A stretch of DNA of 64,000 bases from Malus domestica (Eukaryota; Streptophyta; Magnoliopsida; Rosales; Rosaceae): positions 31,835,001-31,899,000 of the forward strand of contig NC_091671.1 of assembly GCF_042453785.1 (NCBI RefSeq), in the 5' to 3' direction. The stretch's first letter is position 1; each line of letters begins with the position of its first letter. Below are positions 9,340-21,497 of this stretch, in pieces. A model generated the notes under the pieces. It did no database searches. It had not been told where the DNA came from and worked only from the letters and a program-made list of their open reading frames with translations. A program made the translations under genes and the position numbers.

Positions 9340-12204
9340 TAGGTCTGGCAAATGGGTCATGTCTGTCGTTTTCGTGTCATTTTCGTGTAACACCTGTTAT
9401 CTTAACGGGTCGTGCCGTGTCACACCTGTTATCTTAACAGGTCAGGGTACTTTACCAAACGGGTAAAGTGACTCAACCCATTATGACCCATTAAGAAAAA
9501 TATTTTTTTTTCTTAAATTGGCACATACCACACATTGCCACATAAATATTACTTCAAAATATTAAAACACATTTTTCATTTCAGTACTACATCTACACTT
9601 GAAAATAAGAGCCTAATAAACAACATCTATACACTACTAGTCAATTACAAAATATTAAATGTGCAAGGATATGCAAAATGAAAGAGTTTTTGTTTTCAAG
9701 GTTGTGAAGCCTTTCTCAAAAGTTTAAAACTTGCCAATGGAACTCAAAGCTTGCATGTTATTCCTTTTACAAAATCTTCAATTTTCATCAATCATCATGA
9801 CATAAGATTTTCTGGTATCCACTAGTGTAAATATTTTAAATAGAAGATCGAATTCATTCATTGTATTCATATAGGGTCAAGGAGTGTAGCTATAAAAAAA
9901 ATCATCCAAATCGGAGTTAAAATAATCATTAAATCGTGATTTTTTGTTGATAATCGTCGAAAAGTTTTGTCCTGTTACTTGATCTCTGAATGTTTAATTT
10001 TTGCGATTTTTGGCTTATGCGATCTTGAAGCATATACAAACAAGTTTGACGGTTGGATCGTTGAAATTAGTTTCATAGAATGTGTATCCCATCAAAACGA
10101 TAAATTCACTAACATTTAGAGTTTATTTATACTTTCATTAAGAATAACATAAGATTTTGTAGTATCCATTAGTGTAAATATTTTTAATTGAAGATCGAAT
10201 TCATTCATTGTATTCATTTAGGGTCAAGGAGTGTAGCTGTAAAAAATAATCAAAATCGGAGTTAAAATAACCGTTAAATATCCATCGAAAAGTTTTGTCT
10301 CGTTACTTGATCTCTAAATGTTTGTTTTTTGCAATTTTTGGCGTATGCGATCTCGAAGTATATACAAACATGTTTAATGGTTGGATTGTTGAAACTAGTT
10401 TTATAGAATGCATATCCCATCAAAACAATAGATTCATTAACACTTAAGAGTGTATTCATACTTTCATTAAGTATAACATAATAGTGTAAATATGTTAAAT
10501 TGAAGATCGAGTTCATCCATTGTATTCCTATAGGATCAAGAAGTGTAGCTGTAAAAAATCATCAAAATCGGAGTTAAAATAACCGTTAAATCGTGATTTT
10601 TCGTTGATAACTGTCGAACAGTTTTGTCCCGTTATTTGATCTCTGAATGTTTTTTTTTTTGCGATTTTTGGCATATGCGATCTTGAAGCATATAAAAACA
10701 AGTTTGACAGTTGGATCGTTAAAATTAGTTTCGTAGAATGTGTATCCCATCAAAACAATAGATTCACTAACACTTAAGAGTTTATTCATACTTTCATTAA
10801 GTATAACATAAGATTTTGTGGTATCCACTAGTATAAATATTTTAAATTGAAGATCGAATTCATTCATTGTATTCATAGAGGGCCAAGGAGTGTAGCTGTA
10901 AAAAAATCATCAAAATCAGAGTTAAAATAACCGTTGGATTGTAATTTTTCGTTGATAACCGTTGAAAAGTTTTGTTCCGTTACTTGATCTCTGAATGCTT
11001 ATTTTTTTCGATTTTTGGCGTATACGATCTTAAAGTATATGCAAACAAGTTTGACGGTTGGATTGTTGAAATTAGTTTCGTAGAATGCGTATCCCATCAA
11101 AATGATAGATTCACTAACACTTAGAGTTTATTTATAATTTCATTAAGTATAACATAAGATTTTGTGGTATCCACTAGTGTAAATATTTTAAATTGAAGAT
11201 CGAATTCATTCATTGTATTCATTTAGGGTCAAGGAGTGTAGCTATAAAAAATCATCAAAATCGGAGTTAAAATAACCGTTATATCATGATTTTTCGTTTA
11301 TAACCATCGAAAAGTTTTGTCCCGTTACTTGATCTCTAAATGTTTATTTTTTGCATTTTTTGGCGTATGCGATCTCGAAGTATATACAAACATGTTTGAC
11401 GGTTAGATCGTTGAAACTAGTTTCGCAGAATGCGTATCCCATCAAAACAATAGATTCACTAACACTGAAGAATTTATTCATACTTTCATTAAGTATAACA
11501 TAAGATTTTATGGTATCCACTAATGTAAATATTTTAAATTGAAGATCAATTTCATTCATTGTATTCATATAAGGTCAAGGAGTTTAGCTCTAAAAAATCA
11601 TCAAAATTAGAGTTAAAATAACTATTAAATCATGATTTTTCATTGTTAACCGTCGAAAAGTTTTGTCATGTTGCTTGATCTCTAAATATTTGTTTTTTGT
11701 GATATTTTGCTGATGCGATCTCGAAGCATATACAAACAAGTTTGACGGTTTGATCGTTGAAATTAGTTTCGTAGAATTCGTATCCCATCAAGTTCAATGG
11801 TATTTATATTTATTAAGTAGATTTAAATTTATTTATTTTGTACATATAACACTTAAGAAATTGAATGGTACGTATATTTAAGCCGATCCAATGGTCACCA
11901 ATTTTTAAGATTTAATTTGATATATATATATATATATAATTATTATAGTTTTTAGGGGTATAAAATTATTAAATTAATATATATAATTATTATAGTATTT
12001 TTTTAGGGTTATAAAACTGTAAAATTAATATTTTGCTTATCGTGTATCGTGTTACCCATGTGTATACCCAAACCAACCCGTTATCTTAACATGTGCTTAT
12101 CGGGTTACCCAATAATGACCCGATTCGTTATCATGTCAACCCGAATACCTGTTAATTTCGTGTCGTATCGGGTTATCGGGTCGTGTTAGAAATTGTCAGG
12201 CCTA
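9340..12204. mobile_element. Non-autonomous hAT-like element inserted in the MULE
   Basis: The left end TAGGTCTGGCAA and the right end, read on the other strand, TAGGCCTGACAA match at 10 of 12 bases. Subterminal copies of GGGTCGTG- and GGTTATC-type motifs lie at both ends, as in hAT elements. The flanks TGGATAGT (9332-9339) and TGGATGGC (12205-12212) fit an 8-bp target duplication that has since gained two transitions. The insertion breaks the MULE reading frame exactly here. No transposase is visible. The interior is mostly the tandem array listed separately. Confidence 0.75.
9798..11790. repeat. Tandem array of a ~346-bp unit, six copies
   Basis: The anchor GAAGATCGAATTCATTCATT (or close variants) occurs at 9843, 10190, 10502, 10849, 11195 and 11541. 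The steps are 347, 312, 347, 346 and 346 bp, so unit 2 has lost about 35 bp. Each unit also contains GGAGTTAAAATAACCGTT, AAAGTTTTGTCCCGTTACTT, GATCGTTGAAATTAGTTTC and ATCCCATCAAAA. The open frames on the minus strand across the array are products of the repeat, not genes. Confidence 0.92.
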
Positions 12205-12950
12205 TGGATGGCTGTACCCTTGGTGGTCTTAATCTTGAAATGAGTTCAACACAAAAGAGGCGACCAAATGAGAAGGTGCATCGCGCTCGTTCAGTTAAGC
12301 CAATTGAGTTAACCAATGCATTTCCAGTAGCATTAAGGCCATACATTCTTCTTGTAAAAGATGTAGCAGCTGATGGACATTGCGGTTTCAGAGCAGTTGC
12401 ATCATTGTTAGGTTATAATAAGGATGGATGGGTACAAGTGTGAAAAGATTTATTACAGGAGTTGGAGACTTACTCAAGTTACTACTCTAAGCTATATGGG
12501 TCTGAAAATAGGGTCCATGAGTTTAAGCATGCATTAAGATATTTTGAAACTCATGCAAGCATTGATCGATGGATGACTATGCCTGACATGGGCCATATTA
12601 TTGCATCATGTTATGGTGTAGTACTTATCCACCTATTGGATGTACAATGTCTTACATCATTACCTCTTAGAACCGCACTTATACCACTAGCAGCACGTAA
12701 AGAAATCGCCATCGGATTCACCAATTATCATTTTGTCTAGGTATGGATATAAGGATTTATTGTTGGAAATTTTTGCAGATGATCTTATTAAGGATTGAAT
12801 GCATTTACTTTAAGTTTAAGTTATAAATTTCTTATAGTCTAGTTTAATTAAGTTGTACTTTTATGCAGGTGTTCTTGAAATCTGGTCATCCAATTCCTCC
12901 TAGAGCAACAAATTGGGCAATATACTGTGAACCATGGTGTTTAGAATAGG
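12205..12950 (+). pseudogene. MULE relic, C-terminal OTU cysteine-protease domain
   Basis: This continues the broken MULE after the hAT insertion. It encodes an OTU-type protease core: YILLVKDVAADGHCGFRA holds the D-G-x-C catalytic motif, and the matching His lies in IGFTNYHFV near 12735. An in-frame TGA at 12441 (expected Arg, CGA) and a stop at 12738 interrupt it. A short intron-like gap is followed near 12870 by a final exon fragment (VFLKSGHPIPPRATNW) with a further stop. OTU proteases remove ubiquitin-like modifiers. Catalytic Asp, Cys and His codons are still present, but the protein cannot be made intact. Confidence 0.75.
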
Positions 12951-13149
12951 CTACTCAGTACATTGCTACAACAGTTCAAATCCATTCTAGGGTCTACAGT
13001 CATAACTAAAGAGATCATGGAGCTTGACGAAAATTGAAGTTGGTGCAACACTTGTCCGAAACTTTTAGCTTTTACTTTTTGTTCAAACAACCAGAAGGAT
13101 GTTATTCATAAATTGATGCAAAGGTATGCCCTTTTTGATGAAATCTTAG

Positions 13150-13392
13150 GTGGGAGAAGTGGGAGAGCTATCTGAGATATTGCAATGGAAGGGGGAGGTT
13201 CCAAAGGGGCTGCCAGATTGGAAAGAGGAGGAAAAGCAGCACCTAGGGGAGGAGTTTTCTGATGTGCTGCTTTATCTGGTCAGGCTCTCTGACTTTGATG
13301 GTGTTGATCTTGGCAAAGCTGCCCTGCGCAAGGTAGAACTCAATGCCATTAAGTATCAGTTTCACGTCAAGTGCAATGGTCAAATCTATTGA
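13150..13392 (+). pseudogene. Orphan exon of a dCTP pyrophosphatase (MazG-like) gene
   Basis: The segment starts after an acceptor-like CTTAG (13145-13149) with GTG GGA GAA and encodes VGEVGELSEILQWKGEVPKG, then LPDWKEEEKQHLGEEFSDVL and GVDLGKAALRKVELNAIKY. This is the metal-binding helical core (ExxE and ExxD motifs) of the plant DCTPP1-type all-alpha NTP pyrophosphatase, which hydrolyses dCTP and modified derivatives. The N-terminal exon (normally about 40 residues) is not found in the preceding 200 bp, and the C-terminus has drifted. It is therefore probably a truncated duplicate, perhaps captured or stranded by the neighbouring MULE, rather than a working gene. Confidence 0.7.
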
Positions 13393-13818
13393 TAGGATTT
13401 TACCTACTTTTTAAATAGTTCAATGCCCTGGAGACTGGAAGTTGTTCAAGTTCAGTGGTATTTCCTGATGACGGTAATCTTGTTGACAGGTTAACGAGTG
13501 GTCAATATTCTGATTAACCTTTATGTCCATCCGATCAGACAATTCAACAGCACGGCAACTCAAACTTGAATCATTCATCGAATTGATTCCTATTTGAATG
13601 TGTTGTATCTACGATTTCATATTACGTTGCCGTACAATTTGGCAATAATGGATAGTGTATTGTGATCAATCAAACTAGAAACATGAAGCATGGTGTTGTA
13701 ATTAACTTGACTAAACTCAGTTCGATAAAACAACGAAAATGTGAATCAATTAAAAAAAAAAAAACAATGTGACTTGAGAAACGGTGAAAGTGCAGCATAG
13801 AAACCTAAGTTGAAGAGA

Positions 13819-13860
<42 letters not shown>

Positions 13861-14690
13861 GATCATTTTAGGAATAATAGTGGGTGTACATATAACGTGG
13901 ATTAAGAAATAAGAGAACGGGGTGGGTCTAGCAACTCTCTTACTATATATAATATAATTTCCGTTATACTTATTAATCCAACCAAGTTCAACGAATCCAA
14001 CCGCCTCCCTATCCCCTAAAGTAAACAATTCAAAGGCCAAGCCCTCCCACACTTTTGGCAGGCTATCAGCACTGATTATTTCTGGCAATTTTTTAAAGAG
14101 TTTGTGACAAGTATTTAAAACCGTTTAATTATTCGGCTCCGTCAAGATCTCTCGTATAAAATAAACAAACGACTTATGAATTATCGAATCAACGTATTAG
14201 GTGTGGGACTAAATTGTAGAGGAACCCAGTGAGAGCTTGAAGCAAAAACACAAGGTGCAAAAGCCCTTTCTTCACTTCTTTTATTTCCTTCACACGACTT
14301 CTGTGCATTTCATCTACAGCTTCACAAATTTAGCATTTGGGCTATAAACCTAATGAACCCTTTCTGACCCACCTCTGTCCTTGAGATATTGAACGACGAA
14401 GAACAAAAGAATAGTTATTACTTTCATGAAAAATGGGGTAATGCAAAGGAAAGAGATCCCAAGAACATTCCGTAATCTTCACAGGCCGCCCCTAAGTCCC
14501 TACCTAAGAGAGACACTTGCACCATTATAATGAATATTAATATATGTCCAAGTTTATATTCGCGTGACATTATATAATTCGTACGAAACGTCTGGATCAC
14601 AGGTTATCTGTACAAATGTAAACACTCCTCTATATAATACCTATGCGAGTCAAAGACCAAGATCCAACAAACCAACGGCTGGAGCTCCCT
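13393..14690. other. Intergenic DNA upstream of the OCT4-like gene
   Basis: It contains an (AT)15 microsatellite at 13827-13857 and no gene I can support. The minus-strand open frame 13750-14088 runs through this microsatellite and poly-A, and is rejected. Confidence 0.5.
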
Positions 14691-14691
14691 C

Positions 14692-14753
14692 CACGTGTCA
14701 AGCCAAAAGCATCACGCTTCTAGTGACAAGGAAAACACAAGCGCATATATATA
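14692..14753 (+). promoter_or_regulatory. Promoter elements of the OCT4-like gene: ABRE/G-box and TATA
   Basis: CACGTGTC at 14692-14699 is a strong ABA-response/G-box core, and ATATATATAC at 14745-14754 is a TATA box placed about 105 bp before the start codon. Arabidopsis OCT4 is known as stress-responsive, so the ABRE fits, but regulation by ABA here is inference. Confidence 0.5.
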
Positions 14754-14857
14754 CGAATACATGGCAATTTATAGCGACCACCTCCTAAAACCTTCGACAT
14801 GAGAGACGCCGCCACCACCACCTCTTACACAAGAAATTAATTAGGCCAATTTATAAC

Positions 14858-17800
14858 ATGCCCACTAGCTCATCATCATCGTCATCTGATTCGGGAGGTG
14901 ATCAGAGCCCTGACGAGCTCCGGTCGCCTCTGCTCTCCAATGCGAATAAAGCCGTCAGAGAGACTGAATCAGAAAAGCTATGCATCGACGACATGTTACA
15001 AAAGTATTGCGGGGAGTTTGGTCCGTACCAAATGAAGCACTTTGTGCTGACCAGCTTGGCTTGGGCTCTGGAGGCCTTCCACACCATGGTCATGATATTT
15101 GCGGACCGTGAACCGGCTTGGCGGTGCTTGGATGGAGCAGCTGGTTCGGGTTGCGATGCCAGGGCGAAGACCGTTTGTGGACTCAAACTGGGTTCGTGGG
15201 AGTGGATCGGCGGTCTAGGAAGCTCGACCGTTGCTGAATGGGGATTGTTTTGCGAGGAGAAGTATAAGGTTGGGTTGGCGCAGGCCTTGTTCTTCGGCGG
15301 CTGTATGATTGGTCAGTTATCCTACTCTTCCTCTCCCCCCAAGTTTATCTATTGCTTTGTTAGTTTGTAATTATTAAATCAAAACACGAGAAGATATAAC
15401 ATATAAGATAAACTAGAAGCAACGGTGAAGGTTTAATTACGTTTTTGGAACAACTTGTATGATAGCGAATTTGTCGATGATAAGATGTTTGCATGTGCAA
15501 AGATAACAAGCACACAAATGCAATACACATTTATTTTCCGTCTTAATTTTATTTTCCATCCTCAGCGTTTTCGTCTGTTATAAAACTAAGATTCATGATT
15601 TAGGAAGATACAATCAACGTTAAGAACTACAAATATCGTCCAAGTAGTTTTATTGTGAATATATCTGCATGTAGACATTTTTCAATGATTAAGCAATTGC
15701 AGCACATGGTATGATCTGTCTTGACTAGTTTTAGAAGATAGTTTAGGTTTTTCCACTTGTGGATTTGTGTGAGAAAATGATATGTTTGTTTAATTGGTAT
15801 TGTAATGGCGATAATAAAGTAGTTTATAACTATTTGTTTTGGTCAAGTAGTTTATACCTTTGATAATATTTAAAAATTTAACCCAAGAGATTAGTCAAAT
15901 TATTATGAATAACCTGTATGACTTGGTCCAATTACCCCACTCTTACTTTGTAAAATATTTTTTGTATTAAAAGAAAAGAAATTTTACCGAAACACTTTCG
16001 GTACTGTTCATTTTTAACGAAAAATCACATTTTTATTTTTTCCTGATATTATTTACTACACCTTTATTTATCTTTTTTCATTAAAAATTATTATTTTTCC
16101 GTTAGTTTTCCTTAAAAAAACGCATAAACCACTTAATTATTACCTTGCTGAAAAACTGGTTATGGACTCTTCTTGATTGCAAAATAGTAGTTTAGAAAGT
16201 AACGGATGCACCATGGATTTGGATTCCCTTACGGATAGATACAGAGAAGAGATTTTTTAATGTGATCGAAATACAGGTGTTCCTATACAAGTGGTGAAAT
16301 TTTTGTGTTAAAATATAAATAACATAAAAAGAAAAAAAAATTCTCCACTTATATAATAATACGTGATGTACTACTTATGTTTATTAAATTACCATGTTGA
16401 GATTATACTAGTTAGATAAATACTAAGAAGAGTTTCTCCAAAGCGAGATTTTTCATGGACTTTCTGTCATCTTGGCACAGTATTTCATTATATTGAAACG
16501 AAAAATGACGTTAAACTATGAGATAACCGAAAGTTTTATGCTTATATTGTCATCATTATCACTAGCAGCTGGCAGAATATGACTGCCAGAAAGCAGTAAA
16601 ATATATATAAATTATAAAGATACATACTAGTGGTATATAAAACATCTAACATAGGTTAAACCAGAATGTAAAACAAACAAATTAATATTTGGAATTTGGA
16701 GAGGAACAAGCTAAGGTACTGACACGATAGCGTGAAGGCGTGGAGTCAAAATATGCGGATGCGGATGCGGCTCCCGTGTCTGCATGCAAATTTAAGAAAT
16801 CAAGCTAGCTTCAGTTTGTTTGTTGGGTATCATCGGCGTGGGTGTCATTTTTGTCCATTTCTTAAATTTATATGGAACAGGTCTAAGGTCTCACGTGTTC
16901 TTCTCGTTTATCTTGCTATATATCATTTTATATAACAGAAAAGGTTACGTTCAATTTCCCTCATTCTTTATCTTTATAACAAAATATATGAAAATTGCAG
17001 TCCCATGTTGATTAGAACACGCACTTGAGTTCGAGTTTCTTTTTTCTTTTCGTACAATTAGATGAATTTATGTTCATAACTCTTAGACCCACTATAGTCC
17101 ACTATAGACACTGATATTAATATTAACTTAATAACTTATTTTTAGGTGTGAAGTTTTGTTACAAAAGACCTCCATAATATTAGGAGTGAAATATCTCATG
17201 CATTTAATTGTACATTATGTTATCATATACTCGATGTAGAAATTTATTCTCAAAGATGGAATATAAAACAAAAACACACATGTAAACTAAACTCTTGGAA
17301 TTAGCTTAAGTAATGGAAGTAAACCGGAAAATATATATGAAAAGATTAGACAAATCCAAGGGTTTAATTTCCTTCACTTATATAGAGTAGTGTTATTCAC
17401 ACACTCGTTTTTACCTCCTACACACTTTTGTTAATTTTTGTCCACTAATCTTATTTAATTCATTTGCTAACAGCCAGAAATTAAGAATAGCTTGTAAGAG
17501 GTAAAAATAAACGTATGAATAACATCACTTAAGACATAAATACATGAAAAATTTGTAGACAATTTTACATGGGGCCTACTCACATGATAAAACATGTACG
17601 GTGCCATTTCACCTTTATCAAAATCTAATAAACTAAAGAGAGATGCCACTTCTTTCACCCAAAAAAAAAAGAAGAAGAGGTTGCCACTTTACCAAAAGTA
17701 GCGAAGATAAGAAGGAAAAACACTGAAAAAGAATGGAGATGCTGTCGTTCGTTCTTTTCTAAAAGTGAACTCAAATGTTCTGGACAAATTTCAGAGTTTT

Positions 17801-20354
17801 CCACATAAAAGGGCACATCCAAATGCAGGCTTTTTCATGTAGAAGGCATATCCGTTCATGCTTACTCAAGAGTACTTCTTTGGCCTTTAACTACTATACC
17901 TAGTGTTGAATGATTATGTCTCACATTAGTTTACCTTTTAACCTACCCAAAACAGAAAACAAATACTAATAATTTGACCTTAATTTATCTTTTCCTCTCT
18001 AACAAAACAATATATTTTAATTTACAGAGAAAAGATTAGAACTCAAGGGTAAAGACGAGAGCACACTGTCTTTTATCCTGATTAACTGGCTAATTCACAT
18101 GCAACAAAAGTAAAAGGTGATAAATGGGTTTACATGGTTGAGTTAAAGATGATTTCATACCAATGAAGCCTGCAAATGCACAATTTAATTATAATTAGTT
18201 TCAGAAATTTAAAATAAAAAGTAAAATGTTACTCAACTACCCTGGTAACATTCATACATATTCATCTTTGTTTTCTTTTTCTTATTTTTTTGGATTAGTC
18301 AGTAGACTGAACTATCATTCAATCGAAACAAAACGCATGCATACAATAACCTAGCAGCAGGCCGTTAGGCCTCGACGGGTAGCATGTATCTGTCCTCCTT
18401 TACATGTGTGTGTGCAAAGCGTTCCCAATAACTGGCGATATAGATTATCACTATTATCTTGGTCAGCAATGCTTTGATCCTATCATAAAATCATACTAGT
18501 AAGTCATACTAATTCTAGTTAAAAGCACATGAATAATATACAATTAGAGTATCAAATGACATCTTTTACTACATTTTAGTAATATTTTACTTCATTTATA
18601 AGTAAAAGATCATATGTTTGATTCAGTAGATGATGAATTTGACACTAAATTATTATGAAAAGCTCATTCTGTGATTTAGCACAATTTTTCATCTTTTAGT
18701 ATAAATATATCGTTGTATTAAAAAATTTCAAATAAAATGAAGAAGAAGAGCAACCAAATTGATAGAGGAAAATTTGGTTAGTGCCCTTTTCGACAAAAAT
18801 CACTAGGAAGATAGGGCCAAACTACAACATGCCTTCTACCATTTTCCCAATCCATGTTCTGTAATAGGGCCAAGTTTCATTATATACCTAAATACTTGCT
18901 GCATATTCTTTTTCTCTTTTTTGTTCTTTCTTCAGATTTGATACTGTTCTACTACTTGTGTATGTAAATGGTGATTTGGCTGTATATATATAGCATTTGG
19001 TACATTGTTGATATTAATTATGCCGATATTACCAGATTTAATATAATTTAGACAATGTACTAGATATTATAAATTAACGCCATACAATAAACTCTCTTTT
19101 TCCAATTATATTTTAACTGACTACTAAGATTAATATTTATATCATATTCATACATTCATTTCAGGTGCGGGAGTTTTTGGGCATTTGTCAGACTCGTTTT
19201 TAGGAAGAAAAGGCTCCCTAACCGTTGTTTGCATCTTGAACACCATCTTCGGTTGTCTAACGGCACTCTCCCCAAACTACTGGACCTACGTCCTCTTCCG
19301 CCTCCTCACCGGCTTCAGCACAGGGGGGGTCGGCCTCTGCGCCTTCGTCCTTGCTACTGAACCTGTCGGTCCTACAAAGCGTGGTGCAGCAGGAATGTCC
19401 ACGTTCTACTTCTTCTCAACCGGGATTGCAATCCTCTCTTGCGTTGCGTATATTTTCCCACAGTGGCGCGAACTCTACATTGCCTCCTCAATCCCATCAT
19501 TGCTCTTCTTGCTCGTTGTCCTACCATTTGTCTCTGAGTCCCCAAGGTGGTACCTCGTACGAGGAAGAATATTGGAAGCCATGAAACTAATGCGCATGAT
19601 TGCAAAGTCCAACAAGAACCACCTTCCTGAGGGAGTTGTCCTAACCCTAGATGAAGAAGTAAGTAATGATACTAGTACTACAAATGAGGATGATCAAACG
19701 TACAAGGAACTATTGGAGAGCACAGAAGCAATAAGTGGTTCTCTAATTGATGTGCTAAAGTCACCAGTTACCCGAATCCGGTTATTCCTAGCTGTGGCCA
19801 TAAATTTCTTGTGCTCGGTCGTGTACTATGGTTTGAGCTTGAACGTTGTCAACCTCGAAACGAACCTCTATATCAACGTGTTACTCAACGCCGTGGCGGA
19901 AATGCCAGCTTTCACAATCACAGAAATCTTACTAGACAAGTATGGAAGGAAGCCATTAGCAATTGGGACGCTATGGTTTAGTGGGGTGTTTTGTTTTGTT
20001 GGGAGCTTGGTAGGGAATGTTGGGATGTGGAAAGTTGTTCGGATGGTGTGCGGGATTTTGGGGATTTTTGGGATGGCGGGGACTTACAATTTGCTTTTTA
20101 TTTACACCATGGAGTTGTTTCCAACTGTGGTGAGGAATGCAGCGCTTGGATGTGCCACACAAGCCGCACAAATGGGGGCGATTTTGGCCCCGTTTGTGGT
20201 GGTTCTGGGCGGGGGTTTGCCATTTTCAGTGTTTGCCGTGTGTGGTGTTGTGGGTGGAATGTTTGCATTTTATTTGCCGGAGACGTTGAATAAGCCTTTG
20301 TATGATACAATGGCTGGGATGGAGGATAAGGAGGGTGCTTGCATAAGTGTGTGA
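14858..20354 (+). CDS. Organic cation/carnitine transporter, OCT4-like
   Basis: Two coding exons, 14858-15311 and 19165-20354, join through a Gly codon split G|GT and give 547 residues. The intron is 3853 bp (donor GTCAGT, acceptor TTTCAG). This is a major-facilitator superfamily solute carrier of the SLC22-like plant OCT group, which moves organic cations or carnitine across membranes (plant OCT4 has been placed at the tonoplast). After a Ser-rich N-terminus come IDDMLQKYCGEFGPYQMKHF and the first helix, with a long extracytosolic loop containing several Cys. The loop 2-3 motif is GHLSDSFLGRKGSL, and GFSTGGVGLCAFVLATEP follows. SESPRWYLVRGR marks the central loop. The second half has DKYGRKP, GMAGTYNLLFIY, the ELFPTVVRNAALG signature and PETLNKPL. 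All ~12 membrane segments appear present. The large intron holds several MITE remnants. Family is certain; OCT4 subtype is from recall. Confidence 0.93.
15960..16115 (-). repeat. Short repeat related to the one at 46100 (in OCT4 intron)
   Basis: Read on the minus strand, it shares AACGAAAAATGAACAGTACC-like and CGTTAAAAATGAACAGT-like sequence with the element at 46103-46226. It is a diverged copy of a short repeat that I associate with apple/pear genomes. Its borders are approximate. Confidence 0.45.
16243..16402. repeat. MITE copy 2 of the 4391 family (in OCT4 intron)
   Basis: The left end GAAGAGATTTTTTAATGTGA and the internal ACGTGATGTACTACTTATGT match the family at 4391 and 22591. The right terminus has decayed, so the borders are approximate. 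Confidence 0.6.
17388..17530. repeat. MITE with inverted ends (in OCT4 intron)
   Basis: The left end TAGTGTTATTCACACACTCG and the right end, read on the other strand (GATGTTATTCATACGTTTAT), form a hairpin of about 140 bp with TTTTTACCTC shared in both arms. It resembles in layout the better preserved MITE at 50112-50258 (internal TTGTTAATTTTTGTCC versus TTGTTAATTTTTATCC). Confidence 0.6.
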
Positions 20355-21497
20355 ATTTGTCACTTCTCTTCATGTGCCTTTTTTTTTTTGTTTTTGGGGT
20401 GAAGTTCCTTTTAGCTAGTAGTTGACAATTATAAATGTTTGCTATGATTGGGCTTGACCATCATCGATCCGTCTATTAGACTTTCCCAATCCTTGTGGCA
20501 AAAATGTGAATCCCTCCAAATTTTAGTCAACAGAAAACCTAATGAACTAGATTACGCACTAGACTATGAGTCACTCTGTTAAGTTGGTGGTTCATTTGAC
20601 GATCTACGGCTGCTCAGCTTATTTATCTCTAGTCTTGCAGGCTCAATGAAAATTGAAACGATATTTCTAATCCTGCTTTACACTTAATTTATACGTTAAA
20701 TGTAAACCAGTGTTGCCGGTCCATGATGATATGATATCCAACAGTTTACCATGCATGAACATCTGCGGTTCTGCATCAACTCCTAATACCATACACCTTG
20801 GACAGACTAAGTAGTGATGTGATATAGGAAACCTTGTTTGAAGAATGTTCGAAGGTTCTGTATTAATTTTGGATTCTCTTCTTTTTTCGTGAAATTTGAA
20901 ATTTTGATTTTTCTTTTGTTATCGTTAGATTTGAATTTGAGATCTTTTACTTTTGAAGAGATAATTTTAGATTAAAATTGTTGTCTTACGAGCAATATTA
21001 TCTACCCTAAATTGATTTGTGGGAAGAAGAATTTAAATTTAAGTACAAAAAGAGATCAAGCTCTGCTCTAGTCTACGTCGATACATACACATCTGCAATT
21101 ACTCTAAAATTATTAGGTGAGAACAAATGTCACGTCATTGTCCACGTTGTTTTGGATTTTAAAAATGTCATGTATTATTATAATTGCTAAGATGTTTTTA
21201 ATTAAGCTAAATAAATAAATAAAAACTCAAAAGTGGTTATTAAAATTAAAAACAAAACAATTTCCAATTAAACTTATTTTCCAGTCTATCATTGAATTAT
21301 GAAACATAAGCCAAATGCAAGTTGGATGAACAATAGGGAAATCTGAACACATAAATGGAAAATATACAAAATTACAAATGCATGCACTATTCGAGTACAA
21401 TGGTACAATACAATGGTACACACTCTCTCGCTTCATGATCCCAACCCAGTTTCGAACGTGAATAACTGTCTGTTAATGCAAGTTTCATCCCATGATT
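20355..21497. other. Intergenic DNA between convergent genes
   Basis: The 3' flanks of the OCT4-like gene (+) and the 120-residue gene (-) face each other here. The stretch is AT-rich and holds no open frame or repeat I can support. Confidence 0.5.

Noticed and set aside
10274-11568. Three similar minus-strand open frames that look like a small gene family
   Set aside because: They are the same frame read through successive ~346-bp tandem repeat units; similarity comes from the repeat.
13750-14088. 112-codon minus-strand open frame
   Set aside because: It translates an AT microsatellite and A-run into Tyr/Ile and Phe stretches.
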